From Homalodisca vitripennis (Eukaryota > Arthropoda > Insecta > Hemiptera > Cicadellidae), in the NCBI RefSeq assembly GCF_021130785.1, contig NC_060213.1:68933501-68997500 (forward strand): DNA of 64,000 nucleotides, given 5' to 3'. The position numbers and the translations under genes are program-made. Below the pieces are notes generated by a model. It had not been told where the DNA came from, did not search any database, and saw nothing but the letters and a program-made list of their open reading frames with translations. Below are positions 34,251 through 45,939 of this stretch, one piece after another. Position 1 is the first letter of the stretch, and every line of letters starts with the position of its first letter.

Positions 34251-37200
34251 AGACAGCTTGACGTGTACTTTAGACACTCAGAGAGCAACAGCATGTAGTA
34301 CCAAAAGAATCGAAATTGGAGTGAGAAGAAAAGTGAATAGAGTCAGACTCCAAATCGCCTAAGACAAATTCTCGAGGAGATTAGCCATTTATCGAGACAA
34401 CTTACAATCGGTGCAATATGATATCGCAGTTAAGCAACAAGCTTAAAAGGGTCGCAATTCTCTGAACTTTCATGTAGTTCATGTATCACATTCAGAATAA
34501 ATGTATATGTTATATTCAAATAATACACTAAATGTTATTTTTATTTTCGTAAGGCATGCATTGGGATAGGCAAAACACAAAAGTTATAACAACAAATACA
34601 CCAATCTTTTAAGTAAATACATAAATCGTGGTAATTTTCAAATCATCCAGAAAGCAATGTTATCATTTCAAACAGAATTTATACCTGCGTGACAAATATT
34701 ATTTTATATTTTATCATACTGTGTAATGCCATTAAAATATGTAACATTATAGAGTGTATACATTGTTGTGTTCCAGTTATGGAAGCATGAAATGAGAATT
34801 TAATCTCGGCTTTCATCTCCTGAGCGCACTTTAATCATAGTTAGATTACTCTACATTTCATGGATTAATAAGTTGCCAACTATTCATGTTCCCTGGTGAA
34901 GTTATATAACTGTTATAATTATACTACCATAATACCGTTATACTTCTAATTTAAGCATCTCAGAATGCATTTAGAAGTACTCATATAAATTATGTAATAT
35001 TGTTGTATAAATAATTGTAGCTGAGTGTTTTATATTTGCTCAGGGTGTCTTTCCAATATTTTTCATAATCATATCCAACTCTAATTTTAAGTTTCAAAAG
35101 TAACTTTTGGTAGCATTGCCTGTCTTGTATTTCGTATTGTAGAATTAATATTATTAATTACACAATGGATAGAGCTCATCTACTGTTATGAATTAAACAC
35201 GGAGTAACTAAGTAACCTGCCCTCTGTGGCCCTCTGAGTCCCTGATCGTTGATAGTTGGTGGTGTAGTATAATCAATGTTAAGTGGCGTAGCCCTTGAGT
35301 TAGACCACAGAATCAACTGAAATAATCCTCAGACCTCAGCATTTTAATGCCCTTAAGAATGACATATCCTGAATAACCAATACAGTCAAAGTTTGTAGTT
35401 TATTGTCCCTTCCAATTATACAAGGAACATGTATAATTATGTTCTGACAGCCAATATTAATTCAGTACTTACTGCAATAGCTCATTAAATAACACTGATA
35501 CGAATATTATCTTGCGAGGAAGTGCTTATCGCTAAGATCGATGTTAGGTGTGAGATGTTTTTGATTTACTGTTAGTATAATATCGTTTGTGTAATGGTAT
35601 TCCCGCTCTATGAACTTACGATATTATTCTAAGCTATGTACTCTCGGAAATTATAACACATGATGAATGAAAAAATATGAGAAGCTAGACTACATTGTAC
35701 AATAGATTGAGACTTATGTTGAAAATATAATAGTGCCAGCGGTACTTTTAGAGTGAAGGAAGTCAAGGGTGGCAGCCCTGCTGTGTGACCTTAACAGGGG
35801 ATGATTGAGATAAAAAGTTAACAATGTTACAGCAGGAGGAGGGGAGGAGACTGTAACTGTCAAAGGGTCGCAACTCGAGGGTCTCTCCTCGGCGAGCTCA
35901 GTGCTACAGAGAAAACAGAGGTTCGGGCGAAGTGTTATTTTCTTCTGATGAGAATCTTTTATCACAATTTTAAACAAAGCTGAGAGTAATATTTTCATTC
36001 CATTTCCTTCAGCTTGGTTTTAAACTGTTGTAAAGTTCCTCCTTGGTTTAATTTGTGTAGTTTTATTTTTCTTCACAATCCGAGGAAGTGAGTTTAAAAA
36101 CTAAAATTTTGTCGAATGCTTAATTACATATATTTATTTGGCTTTTTACCTTATGATCTACCATTACGATTCTAAATTTAAAAAAACTAAAATATGTTTC
36201 AGTTATTACCGTTATAAATACTGAACCATGTCTATAAAATTACAGTATATTTATTCATTATCTTTTACATTGTATAATAGAAATAAAACGTGCAGGATTA
36301 CTATAGCTTGAATTTATTCTAAACTATATACTATGGGGGATAAACTTAAACAGGTAACGTACATATTGTGAGCCAGTTTTGTTAATAAAGTAGCCTAAAT
36401 TTGTAAAAAGAAATAATATGTTTAGATTTACCACACAATTTTCTTCGCAGAACCATAGATTTTTCTCAATGCGTTAGCTTAGTCTTATCGCATTGCTAGC
36501 CGTACCTTGATTACGTTTGCTACATGAAAAGCATTTAACACATGAAAAACCACGAAAACACACATTTACACCATTTATGGTTTTCATCCAAGTTCCAACC
36601 AACATTTCCGTCTTTAAAAAAACTTAACCTTAATCACACTCTAGAGGCGATTAACTGTAATCTACGTACTATTAACATCTTAAAACGTAAAAGGTTAACT
36701 GGTTAAATAGTGCTCTCATTCATTTACTGTATTACCTCTAGCTTCCTCGACCCTGTAGCCAAGAAGGATCAAGTATACTTACTTGTCCCCTTCATTTTAT
36801 GTGCTTTCTCTTAATATCCTTATAAATCAATATCAGTTTTATTAAAAGTAATCATGTCAAAGCTCTGAGAACATCTCAATAAAGAGACTTAGCCTACTTA
36901 CTCCCTACTTACTCCTACTAATCTTAATCCAAAAAGTGCTACACATCAGGACATCGCCCTGGTCCTTCCACTCAACGCTAGCTTTCTGATTTTAAATCTT
37001 TCTGCAACTTTTCTAATTACATTACTAATCTGTACGTATAGTTTCTCATTTCTTTTGCCTTCATTAATGTACTAGTCCTCCATCAAATATCCTCTAATAT
37101 AATTATTCAATGTTCTTCCATCTTGACAAGACCTCGATTTCCATTACGCTTTTCACACTTAGATTCCTCTCTCAAAATGTCATTCTAATTTCCCCCTACT

Positions 37201-37545
37201 TACTCCTCATACTCCTTGCCTGCTATAAGCACTCATATCTCAAGCTCCTTCCTCACCATACATTTTTTATCAATCATATCTCGCTGCCCTTCATCCGTAT
37301 TCACCTTCTGTTGCTGTTCTACTGACTGTCCAACTACCGTCGGATAAAACCACAGTAATCATTATCATACATTATGACGTTTGGGGTAACCAACATGATT
37401 TCATTGATAGTTCTACATTGGCAGTTAGCCGGTGATAGCAGTTGTCAAAACTATTAATAATATCATACATAGCAATTATAACCTTCATATAATAATATTG
37501 TTGCGGAGTAAGCATTAAATCGAGCGCATATTTTCATTTCTTAAA
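34251..37545. other. AT-rich sequence; pyrimidine-rich strand at about 36,890-37,330
   Basis: No gene is recognised. A GC-richer patch at about 35,730-35,930 gives a 94-codon minus-strand frame without recognised motifs. From about 36,890 to 37,330 the plus strand is rich in C and T and poor in G (words such as CTCCTACT, TTCCTC), an unusual strand bias for 440 bp with no obvious element. Confidence 0.4.
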
Positions 37546-37547
37546 TA

Positions 37548-37767
37548 GAGGATTATACCCCTTTTAAGCCTTATTCTGCCCGTTCACATGGGCCACTGGC
37601 CTGTGTGAGGATCTTATCAAAGAAAATAAGGGAGAGATTCAACACAGTACAAAGTCCATGGTACCGATAAAGTCCAACGGTCACGGGTAGGATTTGAACT
37701 TGCGCTCTCTGTAACTCGGACCTTACCTAAGTCTAATGTCCTAGACCACTCAGCCATTACAACTTCA
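37548..37767 (-). mobile_element. tRNA-derived SINE, copy 2
   Basis: Same orientation and length as the copy at 28.2 kb. The tail-side sequence CCCCTTTTAAGCCTTATTC and the GGGCCACTGGCCTGTG body are nearly identical. The head is decayed: the B box reads GGATTTGAAC on the plus strand (one change from GGATTCGAAC), and the A box region CCACTCAGCCATT is altered. No A-tail is left. Confidence 0.85.
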
Positions 37768-39230
37768 AGAATATGATCTAGTTAGTCTTAGTTATGGTTA
37801 ATTCTGATCTTTATCCTGAACTTTTCATAAACAATTTAGTATGATTTGTTGAGCTCATATTTCTATATTTTTCTCAGTATAAACATCCCAATTGTCAACC
37901 CAATTGGTCAAAGAACATTTTTGAGGAAAAGAATAATATCTTAGTCAACTTAACGTGGGATTTATTCATATATACACGAAAAGCTCTGTTTAAATTTGGG
38001 AAAACAATTTTCTTTCTATATTCTACAATTATTACTAATACTATTAGTAATAACATGGTAATTTTTTCAACATTCCCATCAATAAAATAGCTAAATAAGT
38101 TTCAATATACGTCTGTGTAATAAATGAGCCGTAGTGAAGTATTTGGTGCCGTATGCAATACCTTTCTTCAATATTCATTAAACTTATTATTGAATTGGTT
38201 ATTTACTAAAATTTTTGCAATCTGTATTTTAAAAGGTTTTAATCACAACTCTAGTAAACCAAAATAATACACAAGTCTATTATAAATTTTAAGCGAATCG
38301 CCAACATTAATTCATAGCACCAATACATGGAGCTGGTTTTTGCTGCTACCTGGCGTCAGTTCTAGGAACTATCAGTCTTCTTTATCGACTCATTTACTAT
38401 TATGTGCTGCTACCTACCAAGCATGTTCTTAACTGATGGCTACATAATTTATTACACACATGATTAGACCTACAAGGTTTTGACATGGTTCTGCTAACAA
38501 GATGTGACGATAACGTAACTTTAGCTTTACGATGTTTATTGGAAAAAATCCAGGAAGTCCCAAAGGTTAGTTTTATTTCCAATTCTAACCACTATACTAA
38601 TGCAGCATAGTGGTGATATAATTTACTCATTTTCGAATTTAATCGTTCCAGGTAAATTTGTCCTCAAACAAAAATAGATTATTATCTCAGATGTGCATTT
38701 AAAATACAATCGATTTATTTTATAGTTTCGTAATTTATTACAATATTTAACAGTATAAAGAAATAATAACTTCCAGGAAAATTCACTCGGCGTACATCAA
38801 TACTATAAAAAGACTTTCGAATACCTAATACAATAGGTAGTTTTCAAAAAGTGTATAAAATGAAGCTTAATTTAATTGAAAAATCAAATAGTCTATAAAA
38901 ATTAAATTTACAAAAATAATTCTCTGGCTTTAATATAGTTTCAGATGTAAATTTACAAGTACGGTACATGTTATATGTATAAGTTCTTTCCTATGTACCA
39001 TATGATATTATCATTTCATTCAAACTGCAATAAGCAAATACGTTTCTTCGTTTACCTTGGCCCCGGAATATCGTGCCAATAATAAACTCTACGGTTCTGC
39101 ATAAGGTTTTCTTTAAAGAATGCGTTACTTAGCCGCCATATTTTATAAATCCCTTAACCAAATATATATCTGCGTTTAGTTTAGTGCCACATGCTGTAGG
39201 TTTTAAGTACATGTATATGTAATAATTGTC
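37768..39230. other. AT-rich sequence without recognised features
   Basis: A short TACTAAT/ATTAGTA inverted repeat lies at about 38,034-38,052. Nothing else recognised. Confidence 0.4.
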
Positions 39231-39235
39231 ATCAC

Positions 39236-39335
39236 ACCAGACAAAGAGGATGGATTTCAATCCTCGGAACGTGGTGTTAACATTTTGTGAATAAACAACA
39301 ATGGCAACTGTCCGATATACTATTATCCTTCAAAA
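39236..39335 (+). repeat. Penelope terminal structured motif, copy 3
   Basis: CAGACAAAGAGGATGGATTT is followed by the hairpin partner AATCCTC and GGAACGTGGTGTTAACA. Then come a GTCCGATATAC word and CTATTATCCTT. Here the hairpin arms are GAGGATT and AATCCTC. No Penelope coding remnant is evident upstream. Confidence 0.65.
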
Positions 39336-40642
39336 CTTCCCATCTTCAACAGCAAACTTTAACTAAAGGATTTACATTTTTTAACACTCAAAATCATTGG
39401 TTTGATATTGTTTACAGAAATTCTAAGAATCCCTTGTCTACACATGCAATTCAACATAACCACATTCATTTCAAAAGTTGCTTCAACTTAAAAGGAATCT
39501 GTCATTTAAAACTACACCACGTTACATAGTAACTGTTTTCACTATAAAAGCTATTGATTTATAATTTGGGGTTTCTTCCACATTGTTCAAAAATAGTTAG
39601 TCCTACTGGAATAGTTGAAGCTATTCAATAAAATACATCATGTAATGCATCCTTCAAGTAAATCCACATGTAAAGTGTATGAAGATAAAAACAAAACATT
39701 ACTCATGGTATTGTCGTCTGAACAAGATGGTTCTAAATTGCAATTTTTAACACCGTTTTTGCATTTGCATTTTATATTTCCAGATGATAGATACGCATTA
39801 TATCTACCTCTGACTGTTCTATAGAAGATTAATAATAAGTTCAATAGGTTGTACAATATGAGGATGTTTCATTTGTAAGGTCTTATTACCTGTTCACGTG
39901 TTTCTTTGACACATTATAATAAACAATATTATTTAAAATGTCTTCAATGCTGCCATGATAAGAAGTAAAGAATGAATGAATAATGTATTTATTTGCATAT
40001 GAAGTATAGAAATGTCTAATAAAAAGACTAAATTATTAGTTTCATTTATCTGACATCATAAAAAATCAAAATGTCTCTTATAAATTTATGTACAGTAATT
40101 AGGGTAGTTGACTTAACCGTTTGAATTTTATGCAACCATTTCTACATCGTCTTGACTGTATCTTCTCTCATTAGCGTAGCTCACTCATTATACTCGTATG
40201 CTGTCAAGTAATGATTTAAACGAGCTAAGATTATTCATGAAGATCAAACATTGGGAATAAAATAGAGTTGCAACCCCTATTAAAACTTTATTTTTATGTT
40301 TACGTCTATTCTTCAATGTAAATAAATTTAAGACTTTCTTATTATATTAATAAGTTATGTTAGTATATTATAATAATGCAGAATCCTTTTACTAGGTGTA
40401 AACTTTTTTAGACAAATAATGTATATAACTTCTTGATTCATGAATGCAAAAGCTACACCGAAACCGAAAAAAACCTTAGAGCCGAAGTATATTTTAACGA
40501 GTGAAAGTAATTATTTTGGCTCATGACGGCTTTTTAGACCTAGGATATGTATATATGAGATTTTACCACTCAGGAGAAAATGCAAACACTATTGAGACAT
40601 CTGAAATACTTTTGACTAGGTGTAGAATAGCCTATATTAGTC
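39336..40642. other. AT-rich sequence without recognised features
   Basis: Two overlapping frames at 39,615-39,856 and the frame at 39,287-39,529 carry no recognised motif. Confidence 0.4.
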
Positions 40643-40880
40643 GGGGAGTGTCAATGACCGAGTGGTTTAAAACTCAAACCGCTTAAGACTTTGAATCTGA
40701 GTTAAAGATATCACAGGTTCTAATGTGTTTTGAGACTTGTTTCAGTTTCTGTCAGTACCCTCGACATTTTACTATATTCACCGTCCACCTGGTTCTATTT
40801 GATAGGATAATCGCAAAGGCCAGCTTGAGGACGTCAGAATAAGATTTAAAAGCCGATCGATATCTCATTTTTATAATAAT
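40643..40880 (+). mobile_element. tRNA-derived SINE, copy 3
   Basis: Opposite orientation to copies 1 and 2. The head starts GGGGAGTGTCAATGACCGAG, the decayed form of GGAGTGCCAATGGCCGAG. A box ATGACCGAGTGG and B box AGGTTCTAATG are both mutated. The body and the end (TAAGATTTAAAAGCCGATCG) align with the other copies, followed by an A-rich tail. A 13-base insertion (AAACTCAAACCGC) sits between the A box and the anticodon region. This is the most diverged copy. Confidence 0.8.
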
Positions 40881-42240
40881 AAAAACATTACACTTCGTAA
40901 AGTACGTATAAAATTATATAACATAAAATGATTTAAGCCATATAATTTTAATATAAATTCACTAAATTTAAATGGATATTTCAACACGTCAAAACGATAT
41001 GTGACTAAAAATAAAATAAATAGTAATAAAAACTTAAATATATAAGTTCTAGCCAATAGTCAAAATATATACAGATACACCTTTACAACTGATTATACAC
41101 GTTGACTACAAATGGTACAGCGGTAAAACCACAGTCACTGTGCGGTGTACAGCAGCATGACATTTGATACGACCACAATGACGTCGGTGGCAATTCTGTA
41201 TTATGTGAGTACCAGAGTCGGATATATTGCAACTAACTCGGAACTGAATATCTATATTTCGTTTTCCCTCTTTCCTGTGTATTTTTGTTGGGAGTCATGT
41301 AAGTCGCAAGTAAACGAATTGAGCATAATTCTGACCTTGATTTCCGAAGAAATGAGGATCTACGTGGGGAATTTCAGGCAGTCTTTATAATCATCCATTG
41401 TCGGAAACTTTTTGTTCACTAAGGATAAAAATATGAGGAAACCCCTCACTTCAATCAGGCCTGAAATTGCCTCTGCGCCTATTTCCGGAGTTCACCTACT
41501 CCGATAATTATCCTCGACTGTAAACTAGAAATATAGATCAATCCCCTTAGCCCAATACCCTGATTTTTATAGTTGTAGAGGTATCAGAAGATTAAGTAAT
41601 TAGTTACTTCTAACAATAAATTATCTACATCTTCTATAGATATTTAGTAAACAGCCGTTCCTAACCTTTTATTTATACAGGTATTCCAAATCCAAGTATG
41701 ATTTTCGCCTATTAGGTAAGAAACACCAGTTTATGGATAACTATTAGCGATTAATTATCACTCATGACATGTTAATGTCAGACTACTGTCCAAGGTGCTA
41801 ATCGTGTGCCAATTTGAAACTTTTGAACGGGTGTTAATATAGTAACTTTAGCTCCATGACTAATTACAATATGGCTAGTTGCTCAAGTGATAGCTTGATG
41901 AATTTACTCCTAAAACTGATTTCATTTCATTTCATTTCATCCTCTCAACAGCTACTTTTTCGTCGTGTTGTAATCCCTTTGATGTTAGTTAAGTTTATGT
42001 ATAATCTGACAGAAAAGGTGGACTTTTGTGCAATGCAATCACTGTCTGCCACCCCCGAACCCATACAATGTAGAATTGAGTCATCTGAAACTTTATTTAA
42101 CAACAAAATTTCTTTTCAAAAAAGAGGAATTAATTCTTAGATAAAAAACCAATGATCCCCTCTAAGTTTTAAGGAGCATACATTATCGGACTGAGGAACA
42201 ACTGAATATGAGGATATTTCAGTAAGAGGTATTCAGTATG
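40881..42240. other. AT-rich sequence; isolated (ATTTC)n at about 41,918
   Basis: Four ATTTC units at about 41,918-41,940 could be an orphan LINE tail, but the hairpin and AATAAA are absent. The frame at 41,145-41,390 is unrecognised. Confidence 0.4.
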
Positions 42241-42243
42241 AGG

Positions 42244-42285
42244 ATATAGTAAGAAGGTAGAAGAGGTCCTACCTTCTTACTATAT
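42244..42285. repeat. Perfect 17-bp stem, 8-nt loop hairpin
   Basis: ATATAGTAAGAAGGTAG (42,244-42,260) pairs perfectly with CTACCTTCTTACTATAT (42,269-42,285) around AAGAGGTC. The left arm is itself part of a diverged direct repeat with the preceding 35 bases, which share the TATGAGGATAT word. Confidence 0.9.
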
Positions 42286-42523
42286 AAGACACAGTAAAGA
42301 TTATATGGGCAAAGTTGTGCGTAATAAAAAAAACTGTAAATACTCTAGGTTAGTCCAAAAAACTACTGTTACTCGGACATGTTTGGGACTGATTAACACA
42401 ATATCTTGTTATATTCAAGTTGTTTGATATTGAATAATTTAATGACTAAATATCATAAGACAAAAATAATGGAACAACAAAATTGAAACTCTAAAACAAC
42501 TGTTTTGATTCGATGTAAAAGGA

Positions 42524-42524
<1 letters not shown>

Positions 42525-42591
<67 letters not shown>

Positions 42592-43694
42592 TGCCGTGTG
42601 TGTGTGTGTGTGTGGAATGAAGAGAGAATGAGAGCGGGGAAGGAAGTAGGAAAGAGTTAGTGGTGAAGAGAGGGGTGAGGGGAGGGGATAGGGGAGGAGA
42701 GATAGATACTTTTTAAGTACCTTGTTTTTATGTTTTAAATTACCAATTTTCACTTGTCACACCCCACAGCAATTTCAAACTTTGGGTGTTAATATGCGCG
42801 TATCAAGTTTGTGATTTTCCCGAAACTAGGAAAATTATACAATAATGCCAATATTTTATTGTTTGAACTAAATAAGCTGGTGGTCAAAATTTTATTAGGT
42901 TTTATTATGATTTTTCTATTTTTTTAAAATAATACATTAAGATACAATTTGAAACTAACATGCTATTTTGATAATAATATTACACAAATATCAGTAACAG
43001 ACACGTTTTGACTGATTACTGTCTGTTGTGAAATATCAGTCAGATTTACTACTTAACCGAAGATTCTTTTCACTCAAACTATGCAAAAACAGGTTTTTTT
43101 TAAGAACTATTTTATGAACAAATACGAGAGAGGTATAGCATATATAGTATTTTTTAAAATTGCCTAAAAACCTACGGTCTTTTCATTCATTAAACATTCG
43201 TCGTTCCATTTAAAAAAATTGTCTCTAGCCGTACACTGCTAAACTTTAAAATGCTTTAATAACAATATTTTTTAAAAATATTCAAAAAATTTAATGCAAA
43301 CACTCACATAGAAACGTTTCAATATAGATATTAATAAGAGAGCTTTGAAGGTTTGTTTGACAAAAAAAACAGTTTTTTAGCGCTCAGCGAGTGAACGACG
43401 CATCCAATTAAATAACTTGACCATGTGAATTTGATGGGAGAAGGCTGAAATTTTGGTTCTATATATTGTAATAAAAACCGGGGTCGAATGTCCCTGTGCG
43501 TTCAAAGAAAGAGCGAAAAGATTATTACGCTAGTTTTACAAAATTTTTCTCGAATATTAAAAGAAATATTTCCATTTTAACGTACATTATCAAATATAAT
43601 AATTTGTAATTAACAATATTTGCATGTAGTCAAAAGTTTGAACATAATTTTTAATTAGTTAATGTTATCAGAAACACTTATAAGCGCGCGCGCG

Positions 43695-43729
<35 letters not shown>
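42525..43729. mobile_element. 1.2-kb dispersed repeat bounded by microsatellites, copy A
   Basis: The unit starts with an interrupted (TG)n array (42,525-42,614) and a purine-rich strip (GGGGAAGGAAGTAGG...). It then runs through about 1 kb of AT-rich unique body and ends in (GC)n(AC)n (43,684-43,729). The body aligns with 61.1-62.35 kb from end to end, for example TTAATATGCGCGTATC at 42,790 and 61,368, and TTAATGTTATCAGAA just before the final microsatellite in both. No coding capacity is seen. The class is unknown: the inverted arrangement (TG)n...(CA)n resembles inverted ends, but no target duplication was found. Confidence 0.75.
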
Positions 43730-45866
43730 TTTATACTTAGGGAACAAAGCCTACCAACTCCAACAGTTATTTTCCCCCAGTAGACTAGACCTATCGAACT
43801 GCCCTTGCATCCTAGAATCTTGTCATTTACAGTTGCATTTACCCGTCGGTTTTTGCTGTGCCCAGTGGTAGGTTCAACTGGAAGGTATAAACCAGCCAGA
43901 AGTGATACCTGTTAGGTATGGATAAACCTGGTTACAGCCTGATGAAATGAGTGTCAAAGGCCAAAACCTCATCCACACTGTTGGCGACTTGGACAGCTAG
44001 TGGCATCAAGGGTGTATTAGTAACTTAAGCCCCCTAAGATATGTAAAAAGGTCTATTTTAGTCTGAACATCACTTTTAACTAGATGGTGTTCAAGTTTTA
44101 TCAGAGACAGAAAAGTAACAACAAAAACATACGCTCCTTACTTAGATTAACATCACAATTACATATTTTATTAATTACAAGATTTATACTTTGTATCAGG
44201 TTAACTACAAATCTATTAAAACACAGTAAATGTGTCAAAGTGAATGTGACAGTCTCTCAATAAAGTCCGAATTGTGTTTTTGTTCTAAACCGTTAAATAT
44301 TTATATACTGGAGCACACAAAGTAACACCATTACCGTTTCCATGAAATTGCTCTAATCTCTGGTGACTTCATTACACTGTTTCAGTTTGCTGATTGACGC
44401 TGATGATATCTCTATTGAGTCTGAGCATAATAAGCAGTATTTTAAATTATTTATAGCGCTGTCGATGTTTATGAACATTTTATAAATGTCCAAGAAGTAA
44501 AATAATGTAATTCATGGCTAAAAGATTCTAAAGGAAGATTTACTGTTACTGTGTTATTGTCCAGACATTATCACTTTGATTTTCAGTGTAAATACCTATT
44601 TTGGGGGTACGCGTGTAAACAATAAATGTTTTTCCGATAAAAGTATTGAAGAAACCCCCATTTTTAAAAAACTTAGTACGTAACTGTGTTTACTCAATAG
44701 GGGAACTTTTTTATTTGTAAAAATAAACCTAATAATTACGATTTTGTGTAAAATAAAAAAAAGCGCAAAGGTATAACTATTTTTTAGCTCCTCATCACTA
44801 TAGCTCATCTCTTTTTTTCTGGACTTTTAATGCACTTTCATTTCACGAACAGTTCGAGATGCTTCGAAGCATCCACAAAATTGAGGACTCATCTAGAGAA
44901 ATCCCCGTATTTTCACCTGTACTCGTCACTTTGCAATAAGGCGGGAGAGTTATGGTCCTCAACATAGACGTCATTGAAAACCCACGCCAGGGTAACATTG
45001 ATAATAACGACTATGGTTTCAGGAATGGGGGAGAACACAATGTTTTCTATTGCCTTGGTCTATTACCTTTTGTCTATTACCATTATCTATTACCTAATTA
45101 TTCATCTGTAAAGTTATGGGTAGTTTCTTCGAATGCAGATTATACTAATTATAGTTAGTAATATTATGGGTGTATTATATACGTAATATTTTTTAAGGAG
45201 TATTTATAAATTATATACGAATTAAAATCCAGTGGTGAAGCTATAATTTCATAGACCTCACCTGTTTTTTTATGTGATGTTACATGAACAATTCTGCACT
45301 TTACAGTGCTTTGGTTTGACTTCACAAATTTTAAAATATATAGAGGTTGAAAATCGTGTTGTGAACTTTCACTAAAATATAATCTTTACGATTAATTTCT
45401 TTATGGTTTTTGCATTGAACTCAGCTATTTTATTTTAGACTTAAAAGCCATCTTTTACAACTGTTTTGAGTAATAGAATTATAGGAGGTGTCTCATTTTC
45501 AAGGCTTAATAAAATTCATCTAGGCACCTTTTGTTTTGTATATACATTAAATATTTATTCAAGGGAAAAAAAATTGTGTTATACTCCATCGTTTGACATA
45601 TATAGACTACAAAATATATAGACTGCAATTCAAAACACGCACAAAAAGTGTTAAGTGGGTACCAACAGTAACTTTAAAATACCACATGTCCCATAATCCT
45701 GTGACCAAACCTAAAAGACTCAAACTATTTCTATGGGATGAACTTAATGTCAAATTTAGTGATACAGTATGTAATTAACCTGAAAGGAATGAACAGTCAC
45801 CCTACCCTGTCACCATTCCGTGCCGGTACAGCCCTGCATTAATAACTCACGAACTGCCTTTTCAAG
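43730..45866. other. AT-rich sequence; 16-bp palindrome at 44,858
   Basis: GATGCTTCGAAGCATC at 44,858-44,873 is a perfect palindrome. Otherwise no gene, and no element with a partner copy, is recognised up to the tRNA. Confidence 0.4.
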
Positions 45867-45939
45867 AGCAGATTGGCGCAGCGGAAGCGTGCTGGGCCCA
45901 TAAACCCAGAGGTCCGTGGATCGAAACCACGATCTGCTA
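45867..45939 (+). tRNA. Initiator tRNA-Met (CAT) with 8-nt anticodon loop
   Basis: The cloverleaf is nearly ideal. Acceptor arm AGCAGAT (45,867-45,873) pairs with ATCTGCT (45,932-45,938), with discriminator A at 45,939. D arm is GCGC/GCGT. Anticodon stem CTGGG/CCCAG encloses CCCATAAA. The variable loop is AGGTC. T stem CGTGG/CCACG encloses ATCGAAA, the eukaryotic initiator-type T loop lacking TTC. A1 with A at the discriminator, and the GGGCCCAT anticodon arm, are initiator hallmarks. A TTTT terminator follows at about 45,946. The anomaly is one extra A in the anticodon loop (CATAAACCC, where CATAACCC is usual), making 8 nt in the loop and 73 nt in all. Stems differ from those I recall for other animals but remain fully paired. 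It could be functional with an odd loop, a pseudogene copy, or contain a sequencing indel. Confidence 0.88.

Noticed and set aside
41918..41940. (ATTTC)n tract as a LINE tail
   Set aside because: Hairpin and AATAAA of the family are absent, so it may be a simple repeat only.
42439..42753. His/Thr-rich 104-codon frame
   Set aside because: Runs through (TG)n and the purine strip of repeat copy A; low complexity only.
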